Below, one piece after another: positions 17,940 through 26,526 of a stretch of DNA of 64,000 bases (position 1 is its first letter; every line of letters starts with the position of its first letter). The stretch is from Evansella caseinilytica (GTDB lineage: Bacteria > Bacillota > Bacilli > Bacillales > Salisediminibacteriaceae). Below the pieces are notes generated by a model. The model searched no databases. It saw nothing but the letters and a program-made list of their open reading frames with translations, and had not been told where the DNA came from. A program made the position numbers and the translations under genes. Location of the stretch: contig NZ_FNPI01000001.1 of NCBI RefSeq assembly GCF_900107275.1, positions 868,001 through 932,000 on the forward strand. Reading direction: 5' to 3'.

Positions 17940-18989
17940 ATGGAAAAACAAAATAAGTTTATTGGATACGTTGGTACATATACAAAAGGGGCCAGCGAAG
18001 GAATTTACTCATTTACATTGGATACAAACGAAGGGAAAATAAGTGATGTAAAAGTAGCGGCAAAGCTGGATAACCCGACGTATTTGACGATTAGCAATGA
18101 CAATAAATATCTGTATGCTGTCGCAAAAAAAGGAGATTTGGGCGGGGTGGCTGCGTTTTCCAGGACTGACCAACTGACCTTCGTTAATCAGCAGTTGTCT
18201 GAAGGTGCGCCGCCATGCCACGTAAGTGTTGACAGCCAAAATCGTTATCTTTTCACTGGCAATTATCATAAAGGTACGATTGAGGCTTATACGCTTCAAC
18301 AGGAGAATGGATCAATTGCTCCCAATCCATCCGTTGCGCAGCATCAGGGTTCTGGTCCGGATAAGCGTCAGGAAAAGCCGCATGCTCATTATGCCGCCTT
18401 CACTCCTGATGAAAAGTATGTAGCGGCGATAGATCTTGGCATTGATCAGTTAATTACGTATGAATTAAATCATGGACAGTTAAAAGAAGTAAGCCGGTTA
18501 ACGGTTAAACCTGGAAGCGGTCCGAGGCACCTTGTGTTTCATCCGAGTGAGAATATCGCTTACTTAATGACCGAGTTCAGTTCGGAAGTACTGGTGTTAC
18601 AATACAATCCAGAAGACGGAAGCTTTGCTCAGCTCCAGGCTGTTTCAACCATTCCAGCTGATTTTACCGAAAATAATCAAGGCAGCGCTATTCATATTTC
18701 TGCAGACGGAAAGTTTGTTTACGCAGGTAATCGCGGACATAACAGTATTGCTGTTTTGAAAGTAAATGAAGAAAACCAACAGCTAAGCCTGGTTGAATAT
18801 ACCCCATCAGAAGGAGACTGGCCGCGCGATTTTGTTCTAGATCCGACGAATCAGTTTATCGTCGGTTCCAATCAGGAATCAAGCAACCTTGTTTTGTTTA
18901 AAAGGGACGGGGAAACAGGAAAACTGACGCTTCTGAACGCAGATATTACCGTTCCTCATGCGGTTTGCGTGAAGTTTCTCAACTATTAA
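17940..18989 (+). CDS. pgl: Lactonase of the 6-phosphogluconolactonase (YkgB/YbhE) type
   Basis: A 349-residue seven-bladed propeller protein, the bacterial class of cytosolic lactonases that hydrolyse 6-phosphogluconolactone in the pentose phosphate route. Family marks: the opening FIGYVGTYTKGASEGIYSF, GGAPPCHVSVD-type loop (here GAPPCHVSVDSQNRYLFTGN), the KPHAHYAAFTPDEK segment and GPRHLVFHPS near the middle, and NRGHNSIAVL later. The ATG at 17940 follows GGGAGGATC. It is convergent with hmp and shares a strong hairpin between them. The precise substrate is inferred from the family. Confidence 0.9.
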   Translation: MEKQNKFIGYVGTYTKGASEGIYSFTLDTNEGKISDVKVAAKLDNPTYLTISNDNKYLYAVAKKGDLGGVAAFSRTDQLTFVNQQLSEGAPPCHVSVDSQNRYLFTGNYHKGTIEAYTLQQENGSIAPNPSVAQHQGSGPDKRQEKPHAHYAAFTPDEKYVAAIDLGIDQLITYELNHGQLKEVSRLTVKPGSGPRHLVFHPSENIAYLMTEFSSEVLVLQYNPEDGSFAQLQAVSTIPADFTENNQGSAIHISADGKFVYAGNRGHNSIAVLKVNEENQQLSLVEYTPSEGDWPRDFVLDPTNQFIVGSNQESSNLVLFKRDGETGKLTLLNADITVPHAVCVKFLNY

Positions 18990-19017
18990 GTAGATGATGT
19001 TCAAAAAATAATATTGG

Positions 19018-19062
19018 CGGACACTGAATGTTACGGTGCATAACCGTAACATTCAGTGTCCG
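19018..19062. terminator. Perfect 20-bp hairpin between convergent genes
   Basis: Arms 19018-19037 (CGGACACTGAATGTTACGGT) and 19043-19062 pair perfectly around GCATA. On the minus strand a T-run follows eight nt later, so it could terminate hmp; on the plus strand it is followed by TGGGGGG, not T. A dual role as terminator or an RNA-protecting hairpin is possible. Confidence 0.6.
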
Positions 19063-19115
19063 TGGGGGGAGACAGACCGAATTGATCCGTGCCCCGGACT
19101 GTCCTCTGCCCTTCT

Positions 19116-20345
19116 TCAAAGCTGATCCGCCGGTCCAAAAAATTCAAAGTGGATTTTTTCAGCTGGTACGTTCCAGTCCGTTAAAGCTTTGTTGATGGCT
19201 TTCATAAACGGGGAAGGGCCGCAGAAATAAAAGTCTCCGCTGTTATCTTTCAGTATTGATTGAAGCCAGGCAAGATCTATATACCCTTCTTTATCGAATC
19301 GACGTTCTGCGCGGTCTTTCTCGGTCGGTTTTTCATAACAAACATAATAAGCTGCATTATCGTGTCGGGCAGCAATATGTTTGACCTCATCATGCATCGC
19401 GTGTGTTTGTCCGTTGATGGCGGCATGAATGAAGCGAACGTTACGATCGGGCTGACTTTCAACGAGCGAGTGCAGCATGCTGACCATCGGCGTCAGACCA
19501 ACCCCGCCGCTGATTAACACGACCCGTTCGTCTGAATCCATGTTTAAGACAAAGTCCCCGGCAGGTGCTGTCACTTCTATTACATCGCCCTCCTTTACTT
19601 GACTATGTAAATAATTGGATACGATCCCGTCGGGGGAGTAGTCGTCTGCTTCCCGTTTGACGCTGATTCGGTAATGGTCTTTGCCGGGAGCAGCGGATAA
19701 ACTGTATTGCCGGATATGCGTGTATTTTTCTCCGGAAATGGGACAGCGGACACTGACATATTGCCCTGGAAGAAAATCAGAAATAGCTTCCCCGTCCTTT
19801 GCTTTTAAATAGAACGAGGTGATCACATCGCTCTCCTTTACTTTTTTCTGAACGAGGAACTCTCTGAAGCCGTTCCAGCCGCCGTTTTTTTTCGCTGCGG
19901 CTTCATACATTTCCCGCTCCACCTGAATGAATACATCGGCAATCACTCCGTATGCTTTTCCCCAGGCGTCAATAATCTCGTCGGTTGCAGCATCGCCTAA
20001 TACGTCTTTTATTGCCAGTAGTAAATGTTTGCCTACGATCGGATATTGGTCGGCTTTGATTTCCAGACTCCGGTGCTTATGGGCAATCTGTTTTACAACC
20101 GGTAAAATCGCTTCCAAATTGTCGATATGCTGGGCGGCGGCATAAACCGTATTTGCCAGTGCCCTCGGCTGTTTCCCTTGTTTTTGATTGGCGTGATTGA
20201 AGACATTCAGCAGTTCAGGATGATTGGCAAACATCATTTCATAAAAACGCTTCGTAATACTTTCACCATGTTGAGCTAATACCGGTGCTGTTGATTTGAC
20301 AATCTCAATCGTTCTTTCATCCAGCTTTGTTGCGGTAGTTGTCAT
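19116..20345 (-). CDS. hmp: Flavohemoprotein, nitric oxide dioxygenase
   Basis: A 409-residue fusion: N-terminal globin domain (residues 1-140, proximal heme His in VKQIAHKHRSLEI), FAD-binding domain with IRQYSLSAAP, and NAD-binding domain with VLISGGVGLTPMVSML and DFYFCGPSPFMKAI. It converts NO and O2 to nitrate with NAD(P)H. Length and order are as usual. It is divergent from nsrR; two NsrR-type dyads flank its -10 box, so NO should induce it. Confidence 0.97.
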   Translation of the reverse strand: MTTTATKLDERTIEIVKSTAPVLAQHGESITKRFYEMMFANHPELLNVFNHANQKQGKQPRALANTVYAAAQHIDNLEAILPVVKQIAHKHRSLEIKADQYPIVGKHLLLAIKDVLGDAATDEIIDAWGKAYGVIADVFIQVEREMYEAAAKKNGGWNGFREFLVQKKVKESDVITSFYLKAKDGEAISDFLPGQYVSVRCPISGEKYTHIRQYSLSAAPGKDHYRISVKREADDYSPDGIVSNYLHSQVKEGDVIEVTAPAGDFVLNMDSDERVVLISGGVGLTPMVSMLHSLVESQPDRNVRFIHAAINGQTHAMHDEVKHIAARHDNAAYYVCYEKPTEKDRAERRFDKEGYIDLAWLQSILKDNSGDFYFCGPSPFMKAINKALTDWNVPAEKIHFEFFGPADQL

Positions 20346-20385
20346 TTACGTTCGCTCCCTTTTTTGCACTATTTACACTGTGATA

Positions 20386-20457
20386 AACATGTATTCTGAA
20401 TACATGTTTAATTATAGGGGATTTGCAGCTGTTAAAACAGTATTTGAAATACATGTT
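20386..20457 (-). promoter_or_regulatory. hmp promoter with two NsrR-type operators
   Basis: A perfect dyad with 11-bp arms (AACATGTATTC at 20386-20396 and GAATACATGTT at 20398-20408) lies downstream of a minus-strand TATAAT, and a second imperfect copy (AACAGTATTT...AAATACATGTT, 20436-20457) overlaps the -35 position. The ATGTATT-AATACAT form agrees with NsrR sites of Bacillus. Confidence 0.8.
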
Positions 20458-20546
20458 TAAAAAATGTTCACAATTTGAATGTTCCTTTTCTTTTTTATGA
20501 TATAGTGGAAGAAAATCGTGTGAGACAACGGCGCAGGGTGATAGAG

Positions 20547-20978
20547 ATGCAATTGACGATTTATACGGATTACGCGTTGCGGGTATTGATATATTTAGGA
20601 GCACAGCCGGTGGGGAAGCTGTCGAACATCAGGGAGATTGCCGGCTGCTATAACATCTCGTATAATCATTTAAGCAAAGTCGTATACGAGCTCGGAAAAT
20701 TCGGCTTGATTGAGACGATCCGCGGGAGAAACGGAGGCATCCGCCTTTCCAAAGATCCTGGGCAAATCAATATTGGCCGGGTCGTCCGCTATACAGAAAG
20801 TCCGCTAGCCATCGTTGAATGCTTTGATGATACCAGAAATACATGCAAAATCAGTTCCGCATGCCGCTTGAAAGGGATTTTGAATGAAGCACTTCATGCC
20901 TATTTGGAAGTGCTGGATAACTATACACTGGAGGATCTTCTCGTAAACAAGGAGACATTAAATGAGCTTTTGAAATGA
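20547..20978 (+). CDS. nsrR: NsrR, Rrf2-family NO-sensing repressor
   Basis: A 143-residue Rrf2-family repressor. MQLTIYTDYALRVLIYLG is the usual NsrR start, CYNISYNHLSKVVYELGKFG the recognition helix, and ECFDDTRNTCKISSACRLKG contains the three cysteines that bind the iron-sulfur cluster attacked by NO. The ATG at 20547 follows AGGGTGAT. It is divergent from hmp, its likely target. Confidence 0.95.
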   Translation: MQLTIYTDYALRVLIYLGAQPVGKLSNIREIAGCYNISYNHLSKVVYELGKFGLIETIRGRNGGIRLSKDPGQINIGRVVRYTESPLAIVECFDDTRNTCKISSACRLKGILNEALHAYLEVLDNYTLEDLLVNKETLNELLK

Positions 20979-20999
20979 AAAGTGAGTGTTCAAAAAATG

Positions 21000-21052
21000 C
21001 CAATTAGATGAAAAAAGGTCGATCTTTGATATGATGAAGACCGGCTTTTTTT
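21000..21052 (+). terminator. Probable nsrR terminator
   Basis: AAAAAAGGTCGATCTT faces GAAGACCGGCTTTTTTT across a short loop; the stem is imperfect but is followed by a seven-T run 25 bp after nsrR ends. Confidence 0.55.
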
Positions 21053-21132
21053 CGGCTCAAGAATTTTCTTTCTTGGCTTACTGGGTTCAACGATAATTGT
21101 GAAACTGTAAAACAGAGACTGGAGGAAGAAGA

Positions 21133-21651
21133 ATGAACATTATTGTTACCGAATATGATGAAAATTGGGTGCAGCTGTTCGAGAAGGAAGCTGAATTACT
21201 CAAAGCAATTTTCAATAAAGAAATCATCACCATCCATCATATTGGAAGTACGGCAGTACCGAATCTGAAAGCAAAGCCGGTCATTGATCTCATGCCTGTT
21301 GTAAAAAATATTGAGAAAGTGGACGATTACAATGAGCAAATGATGAAACATGGCTATGAGCCAATGGGAGAGGTTGATATAAAAGGCAGACGGTATTTCA
21401 GAAAAGGCGGCGACGATCGAACACATAATGTACATATGTTTCAGGTTGATAATCATGCGCAGATCGACCGGCATTTAGCTGTTCGCGACTACTTAAGAGC
21501 GCATCCGGAGGCTGTCCATGAATACGGAGAGTTAAAAGCAGCGCTTGCGGTTCGGTTTCCGAAAGACATCTACGGATATATGGATGGCAAAAATGAGTTT
21601 GTCAAAGATCTGGAACGAAAGGCTGTTGAATGGCGAAGAAGAAACGAGTGA
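21133..21651 (+). CDS. GrpB/UPF0157 nucleotidyltransferase-like protein
   Basis: A 172-residue member of the GrpB family, which has a minimal nucleotidyltransferase fold. Visible: IHHIGSTAVPNLKAKPVIDL, where GSTAV and the PVIDL Asp correspond to the G-S and D motifs, and THNVHMFQVD in the middle. Some relatives are fused to CoaE in other bacteria, but the reaction of the stand-alone protein is not established. The start follows TGGAGGAAGAAGA. Confidence 0.88.
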   Translation: MNIIVTEYDENWVQLFEKEAELLKAIFNKEIITIHHIGSTAVPNLKAKPVIDLMPVVKNIEKVDDYNEQMMKHGYEPMGEVDIKGRRYFRKGGDDRTHNVHMFQVDNHAQIDRHLAVRDYLRAHPEAVHEYGELKAALAVRFPKDIYGYMDGKNEFVKDLERKAVEWRRRNE

Positions 21652-21740
21652 GCGTGTTATGGTATAATATTCCTTGTACAATAGAATCGGCTCCTCAAGG
21701 ATGGTCTGGCTCATCCCCGGAAAGATAGGGGGTGAGGCTG

Positions 21741-21824
21741 ATGACAACATTTGAAGCAATGATGTTGATGCTTACGTTTGGCTTACTTATCATAGCAGTG
21801 TTGTCACAAGACAAAAAGAAATAG
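21741..21824 (+). CDS. Hol_Tox holin-like toxin, type I toxin-antitoxin
   Basis: A 27-residue hydrophobic peptide, MTTFEAMMLMLTFGLLIIAV followed by LSQDKKK, which matches the putative holin-like toxin family: one membrane segment and a basic tail. A strong site (GGGGGTGAGG) precedes the ATG. Upstream, GGTATAATATT at 21661 gives a promoter. Downstream lies the typical structured region, from GAGTTTTGGCAAACCAGGGA to the terminator at 21910-21944. The peptide probably inserts into the membrane and depolarises it if the antisense RNA is lost. Confidence 0.85.
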   Translation: MTTFEAMMLMLTFGLLIIAVLSQDKKK

Positions 21825-21958
21825 GCTCCCCTTGAGTTTTGGCAAACCAGGGACCTATTTCTCTGTACCAATTGAGCCGGCCGCTCAGTTGAGAGGCGAC
21901 TATTGTATCGACCGTAGGTGTTACCAGCACCAGCGGTCTTTTTTAGTTTATGCTTGTT
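21745..21958 (-). ncRNA. Predicted antisense antitoxin RNA
   Basis: A minus-strand TATAAT (complement at 21967-21972) preceded by TG would start an RNA near 21958 that runs back through the toxin terminator and 3' region, as in txpA/RatA and bsrE/SR5. The end is not defined in sequence. It would base-pair with the toxin mRNA and expose it to RNases. Confidence 0.55.
21910..21944 (+). terminator. Toxin mRNA terminator
   Basis: GACCG and CGGTC arms enclose an inner TGGTGCTGG-type stem, followed by six T. Position and sequence agree with other Hol_Tox loci. Confidence 0.7.
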
Positions 21959-22087
21959 TTGCTGCTATTATAACACACCTATCCTTGTTGAACCAGAAAA
22001 AAAAGGATGAAACGATTGCGGAATGTCTTATTTTTCGGATGCTTAAGCATGACGATGTTACGTACGTGCACGATAGCATATTTTTCT

Positions 22088-22837
22088 TTATGCATCTCTT
22101 ACGCCGAGTACTTTTTCTAAAAATTCGATTACTTCCTGTTTCACCGGATATAAATTTAAATCGGAGGCTGTGGCTTCTGATTTGCGAGCTTCCCAAAATT
22201 TATCCGCCAATTGTTTATTGTCGCCAAAGATTTTTTTTGATAAAAGCACCAGGTCTTCCGCAATCAGTTGGCCCGCCTGTGAATCAGGTGCTTTCCCTTC
22301 CTCCAAACATAATTCAATCCGCTTCACCAAATTTATCCACTGCGTCAGCTGGTCTGGATCTTCTTCCATCTTTGGAAGATTTTCAGCCAGTATTGCTTGC
22401 TCCTCCTCTGTGAACAGGTGCTGCAGCACAACCTTTTTTCTTTCCTGCCTGCCGTTATGCTCTTCCTCTGAAAAGAGCGGCAACAGCTGCTCCCATTGAA
22501 GCGATCCTTCCAGTTTTAAAATGTTCAGTAACGTATTCGTATGCTGCAATGATTGTTGCAGCTGATTGAGTTGGATTTTCAGCTGTTCTTTATGCACTGT
22601 GAGAATTTTCTTAATCGTTACCTGATGAATTACCTTCTGAATGTCTTTTAGAGACATGGAAGTGGACTTCAACAAGATAATTTTTTCTAAAAGCAATAAG
22701 TCGTCCTGTGTGTAATACCGCTTGCCACTGTCATTTTTGATCGTTGGTACCGCCAGTCCGATTTGATCATAATAACGAAGCGTACGCAAGGATAGGCCTA
22801 GCTTTTTGGCAACCTCGCCTGTCGAAAAATAACGCAA
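22088..22837 (-). CDS. MerR-family transcriptional regulator
   Basis: A 249-residue regulator. From the likely TTG start at 22837, LRYFSTGEVAKKLGLSLRTL and RYYDQIGLAVPTIKNDSGKR are the MerR winged helix; a coiled-coil (KIILLKSTSMSLKDIQKVIH onward) and a 130-residue C-terminal effector domain of TipAS-like length follow. GGAGG lies 8 nt before the TTG. It is divergent from a CPBP protease gene with only 88 bp between, containing a dyad, so it probably controls that gene. The ligand is unknown. Confidence 0.88.
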   Translation of the reverse strand: MRYFSTGEVAKKLGLSLRTLRYYDQIGLAVPTIKNDSGKRYYTQDDLLLLEKIILLKSTSMSLKDIQKVIHQVTIKKILTVHKEQLKIQLNQLQQSLQHTNTLLNILKLEGSLQWEQLLPLFSEEEHNGRQERKKVVLQHLFTEEEQAILAENLPKMEEDPDQLTQWINLVKRIELCLEEGKAPDSQAGQLIAEDLVLLSKKIFGDNKQLADKFWEARKSEATASDLNLYPVKQEVIEFLEKVLGVRDA

Positions 22838-22859
22838 TTGTTTTTCCTCCTCAGAAAAT

Positions 22860-22892
22860 GCTTGTAGGTTACGCAACGTCACCAACGAAACT
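22860..22892. promoter_or_regulatory. Probable MerR operator
   Basis: CTTGTAGGTTACGCAACGTC lies in the middle of the 88-bp divergent gap; GTTACGCAAC is an inverted repeat. MerR-type sites characteristically sit in such a spacer. The exact -35/-10 boxes are not certain. Confidence 0.45.
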
Positions 22893-22925
22893 AAGCTTAT
22901 CATAATTTTAAGAGGGGGAAAAACG

Positions 22926-23621
22926 ATGACAGAAAAAAGCTTTACAACAAAAGGGTGGTCATGGAAAGAGCTGATTTTATTGCTTTTTCTTACGTTGGTA
23001 CTCGTTCCTGTTTTTATTGAAAATCTGATGTACAATGCGTTTAACTGCCTGTTTCAGAACAGTTTATTTGCAGGCGCGGCCATGGGGCTGACAATGGCGG
23101 TCGTGTTTACCGCCGGTGTTTATTACATTGCTTTAAAACCGCATAAGCTGTTATGGGATGCAGTGGGAATCCGCGTTTTTCAAGCGAGTTATTGGAAAGC
23201 GATTATTGGCTGGACGGCTGTGCTCTTTTTTGTCAGCGTTTTGTTATTAACCGCCATGGATTGGCTGAATATCGGGTGGGAAAATGAAAAAACACAGTCC
23301 CTACAGTCCGAGATAACATGGCTAACGATTTCCGTAGGTTTTGTTTCTGCGGCGATAATTTCACCGGCATACGAGGAAATTTTTTACCGGGGATTTTTAT
23401 ATAAGTGGTTGCGCATGAAATGGGGAGTGGGGACAGGAGTGCTCATCAGCTCAGTTATTTTTACTGTCGTACATATCCCGACATACAACACGCTGCCGAT
23501 CAACTTTATTTCCGGGGCGGTTTGGGCTTGGACTTATGAAAAGTCAGGGTCGATTCTACCGGGAATGATTATACACGGAATCTATAACGGGATTGCCGTG
23601 CTTCTGACCGTGTGGATGTAA
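22926..23621 (+). CDS. CPBP-family intramembrane glutamic protease
   Basis: A 231-residue membrane protein with five or six helices and the CPBP (Abi, Rce1-like) motifs: SPAYEEIFYRGFLYK with the catalytic EE-x3-R, TVVHIPTYN with the first His, and MIIHGIYNG with the second. Members cleave within membranes or act in bacteriocin immunity; no bacteriocin gene is seen here. AAGAGGGGG precedes the ATG. It is divergent from and probably regulated by the MerR protein. Confidence 0.92.
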   Translation: MTEKSFTTKGWSWKELILLLFLTLVLVPVFIENLMYNAFNCLFQNSLFAGAAMGLTMAVVFTAGVYYIALKPHKLLWDAVGIRVFQASYWKAIIGWTAVLFFVSVLLLTAMDWLNIGWENEKTQSLQSEITWLTISVGFVSAAIISPAYEEIFYRGFLYKWLRMKWGVGTGVLISSVIFTVVHIPTYNTLPINFISGAVWAWTYEKSGSILPGMIIHGIYNGIAVLLTVWM

Positions 23622-23739
23622 AGCTGATTTTGTAATGTAAGAGGGAGCGGAGTATCAACAATGCTTTTTCTTTAATGCGGAAGCAGAAGCACTTGATGTG
23701 TTTGAAGTCCATTATAGAGAATTGAAGCTGCTGAGGATG

Positions 23740-23960
23740 AGAAAGTGTCTCGAAAGAACCGGTATCGGGACAGGAAAAAGCGAGAGCGGGTCATAAGGAC
23801 AAAATCGGGATGGAAGCGCAGTCGAATGTCCTCAAGGAGTGTTCATGAGGACAAAATGAGGTTCGAACATAGCGAAATGTCCTCAAGAAAGGTTCTTGAA
23901 GACGAAACAGAGCCTGAAATGCATCAAAATGTCCACAAGAGCATTTTATAAGGACAAAGG
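23740..23960 (+). repeat. Series of short GTCC hairpins
   Basis: Four hairpins follow one another: TGTCTCGA..TCGGGACA (23746-23772), TGTCCTCAAG..CATGAGGACA (23827-23853), TGTCCTCAAG..CTTGAAGACG (23878-23904) and TGTCCACAAG..TATAAGGACA (23930-23956). Spacing is about 50 bp. A further GGACAGG..CCTGTCC hairpin lies at 24004-24042. The open frame through this stretch looks fortuitous. The gap to the next gene holds nothing else. Confidence 0.6.
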
Positions 23961-24112
23961 CTGAGTTTGGTGCGAGGAAGGGGCTTGCAGGCGAAGGAAT
24001 TAGGACAGGGAGAAGCCCTGCGACTACCCTCCTGTCCCGTAAACAGTAAACAAAGCATCAAAAAAGCACAAGCCCAGTTGAATGAAAAACATCTATCACC
24101 GAATATTTTCTG

Positions 24113-25261
24113 TCATATGGTTCCGTAAATCACATTCCGCAGCCGCGGCTGGTGATAGGCTTCAAAATTCGGTATCATCTGTTGCATATATACCGCGGAC
24201 AGCCTTTCTTTCGGATCAATGAGCACCCACGTGCCTGCGAGACCGGACCAGCCGAATTCGCCGATATTGCTGTTACTGCCGGCAGCAGCCGGGTCCATCA
24301 ATGTCCGTACTCCCAAGCCGTAACCGTAACCGGAAAGATACGGCCAAGTATAACCGGCAAGCTGCTCTTGATTCAAATGATTTGCCGCCATTAAATCAAC
24401 TGTTTTTCTCCCTAATATCCGTTCCCCATCCAGTTCTCCGCCGTTTGCCAGCATGTGCGCAAACCGGCTGTAATCACCAATAGTAGACAACAGCCCGGCT
24501 CCTCCGCTTTCAAAAGGGGTACGCAGTCCGGCGTTTTTCGCCAGCTCTCCGGTTTCACTGCGGTTATATAGACTGCACAGCCGTTCTTCCTTCTCTGGCG
24601 GAAGCCGGAAAAACGTATCATTCATCTGTAGCGGTGCAAAAATATTTTCCTGTAAAAACTGCCCGAACGACTTTCCGGACAGCACTTCAATGAAAGCTCC
24701 CAGCACGTCATGGCTTAAGCTGTAACGCCATTGGGAGCCCGGATCAAAGGCTAACGGAATCGAGGCAAGTGCTTTCGAAACATCTCTGACAGTCAGCGCC
24801 GTTTCTCCATCTTCCTTTGCATATATCGCATTCATCGCTTTTTGTACTTGGCGCTCCGTTTCGTCTCCGTCGCCATTATACGTCAGTCCCGAAGTCATTG
24901 TAAACAGGTCCTTCACCTTGATCGACCTTGCCGCCGGCGTTATGTATAATTTCCCTTCCTTTGTCGTGCGATACACCTGCGGGTCTTTGAACTCCGGTAA
25001 ATAGTCTTCAAGAGGATCATTCAATAAGTATAATCCCCGCTCATACAACATCAGCGCTGCCGTACAAGTAACGACCTTTGTCATGGAATAGATCCGGTAA
25101 ATCGTATCTTCAGCGATTTTTCTTCCGGAATCAATGTCCGCCAAACCAACATAATCCTCAAACACTCTTTCCCCCTGGTGCGTAATCGCTAGGGCGCAGC
25201 CTGCGGGACCGTTTTCAACAAAATGCTGTAACAGTGGGCGTAAACGATCTGATCTTTTCAA
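24113..25261 (-). CDS. Cytosolic serine hydrolase, class C beta-lactamase family
   Basis: A 382-residue protein of PF00144 without signal peptide, close in layout to EstB-type esterases. The nucleophile motif is SMTK (in IYRIYSMTKVVT), the second motif YSLSHD, and the third appears as GWSGLAG instead of H/K-x-G, as in many esterases of this group. It starts at TTG with GGAGAGGG upstream. It is unlike the membrane form at 14124 in lacking helices. Stand-alone gene; substrate unknown. Confidence 0.9.
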   Translation of the reverse strand: MKRSDRLRPLLQHFVENGPAGCALAITHQGERVFEDYVGLADIDSGRKIAEDTIYRIYSMTKVVTCTAALMLYERGLYLLNDPLEDYLPEFKDPQVYRTTKEGKLYITPAARSIKVKDLFTMTSGLTYNGDGDETERQVQKAMNAIYAKEDGETALTVRDVSKALASIPLAFDPGSQWRYSLSHDVLGAFIEVLSGKSFGQFLQENIFAPLQMNDTFFRLPPEKEERLCSLYNRSETGELAKNAGLRTPFESGGAGLLSTIGDYSRFAHMLANGGELDGERILGRKTVDLMAANHLNQEQLAGYTWPYLSGYGYGLGVRTLMDPAAAGSNSNIGEFGWSGLAGTWVLIDPKERLSAVYMQQMIPNFEAYHQPRLRNVIYGTI

Positions 25262-25503
25262 ACTTTTCCCTCTCCTTTTTCAGATAAGCGTTGCAGCTAG
25301 ACAGCTTTCCTGATTAAAAATTTTTCCTTCTTTCAATGACTGCGTTTTCATGATAGCTGTTGCCATTGCTGCCGACATTAACATTATATCATTGTTTGTT
25401 GAAAAAAATGGCAGATTTTAATTTCCAAAGAGGGAAAAGTCGTGTTTCATTCAGGTGGTGGGAAGCAGCCAACTCTCTCTGCCAACGGGCGGAAAAGTAG
25501 ATG

Positions 25504-25968
25504 CTACTTTTCTCCATGGATGTTCCATATCTCCCCGCCATCCGTTTCTATTTCAAATATTGGCGAAGAAGTCCCAGCAACGACTTCATTTTCTGCTACA
25601 TGGATAGCTATTACTGTTTCTTCTGCAGCGGTTTGCTCTCCGTCATTATAATGAGCCAAAGGGTGGTTGCGGACAATAAATGTATAAACGGTTACATTTT
25701 TATTCATCGCCTTCTCGGGATTGTTCCCCGGCAAATTCCAATCAAGTCTGTAAGGTAGCTCCTTCAGTAATTCTTCGGTAAGTGTATAGGTGAAACCTTT
25801 TCCTTCAAAGGCTGCGACTTCATAGCCTTGCTCTTCAATATACTCTTTTGCCAGGTAGGCGTCACCGGAAAGCTCATCGTCCAGTTCTTCCGCTGAATTT
25901 GATTGGGTGTTTTGACATCCGGCAAGCACCAAGATTGTCAACATCAAAAAGAAACGGATAATGCGCAA
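25504..25968 (-). CDS. Lipoprotein, downstream copy of a tandem duplication
   Basis: A 154-residue lipoprotein: signal RIIRFFLMLTILVLAGC ending in a lipobox, then an acidic stretch and a compact domain (YIEEQGYEVAAFEGKGFTYT; VTVYTFIVRNHPLAHYNDG; SSPIFEIETDGGEIWNIHGE). No family is recognised. Start is TTG after AAGGAGGGA. It is almost the same as the gene at 26017; differences cluster at residues 51-78 (AAFEGKG against VSFEGKR; RLDWN against RLYWN). Confidence 0.75.
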   Translation of the reverse strand: MRIIRFFLMLTILVLAGCQNTQSNSAEELDDELSGDAYLAKEYIEEQGYEVAAFEGKGFTYTLTEELLKELPYRLDWNLPGNNPEKAMNKNVTVYTFIVRNHPLAHYNDGEQTAAEETVIAIHVAENEVVAGTSSPIFEIETDGGEIWNIHGEK

Positions 25969-26016
25969 AAAAATCCCTCCTTGAAAGGAGATCAATCAAA
26001 AGTGGAAAAGTAGATG

Positions 26017-26481
26017 CTACTTTTCTCCATGGATGTTCCATATCTCCCCGCCATCCGTTTCTATTTCAAATATTGGCGAAGAAGTCCCAGCAACGACTTC
26101 ATTTTCTGCTACATGGATAGCTATTACTGTTTCTTCTGCTGCGGTTTGCTCTCCGTCATTATAATGAGCCAAAGGGTGGTTACGGACAATAAATGTATAA
26201 ACAGTTACATTTTTATTCATCGCCTTCTCGGGATTGTTCCCCGGCAGATTCCAATAAAGTCTGTAAGGGAGCTCCTTCAGTAATTCTTCGGTAAGTGTAT
26301 AGGTGAATCTTTTCCCTTCGAAGGAAACGACTTCATAGCCTTGCTCTTCAATATACTCTTTTGCCAGGTAGGCGTCACCGGAAAGCTCATCGTCCAGTTC
26401 TTCCGCTGAATTTGATTGGGTATTTTGACACCCGGCAAGCACCAAGATTGTCAACATCAAAAAGAAACGGATAATGCGCAA
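26017..26481 (-). CDS. Lipoprotein, upstream copy of a tandem duplication
   Basis: Paralogue of the gene at 25504: same length (154 residues), same TTG start, same lipobox (LVLAGC) and same domain. It lies 45 bp downstream of a secreted-protein gene on the same strand and may be in one transcript with it and with the papain-like protease. A surface role is likely because of the lipid anchor; no more can be said. Confidence 0.75.
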   Translation of the reverse strand: MRIIRFFLMLTILVLAGCQNTQSNSAEELDDELSGDAYLAKEYIEEQGYEVVSFEGKRFTYTLTEELLKELPYRLYWNLPGNNPEKAMNKNVTVYTFIVRNHPLAHYNDGEQTAAEETVIAIHVAENEVVAGTSSPIFEIETDGGEIWNIHGEK

Positions 26482-26526
26482 AAAAAATCCCTCCCGAAAT
26501 AAAAATTTGTTCAGACAGGATCGTCG

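Larger units (their letters stand above)
25494..26510. repeat. 513-bp direct tandem duplication
   Basis: AAAAGTAGATGCTACTTTTC at 25494 recurs at 26007, and the sequence between repeats with 513-bp offset through gene, ribosome site and start codon. Only scattered substitutions separate the copies. The shared AAAAGTAG..CTACTTTT hairpin overlaps each stop codon and may serve as terminator. Confidence 0.9.

Noticed and set aside
23745-23951. 68-codon frame over the GTCC hairpins
   Set aside because: Arg/Lys/Ser-rich translation of repeats, no ribosome site.
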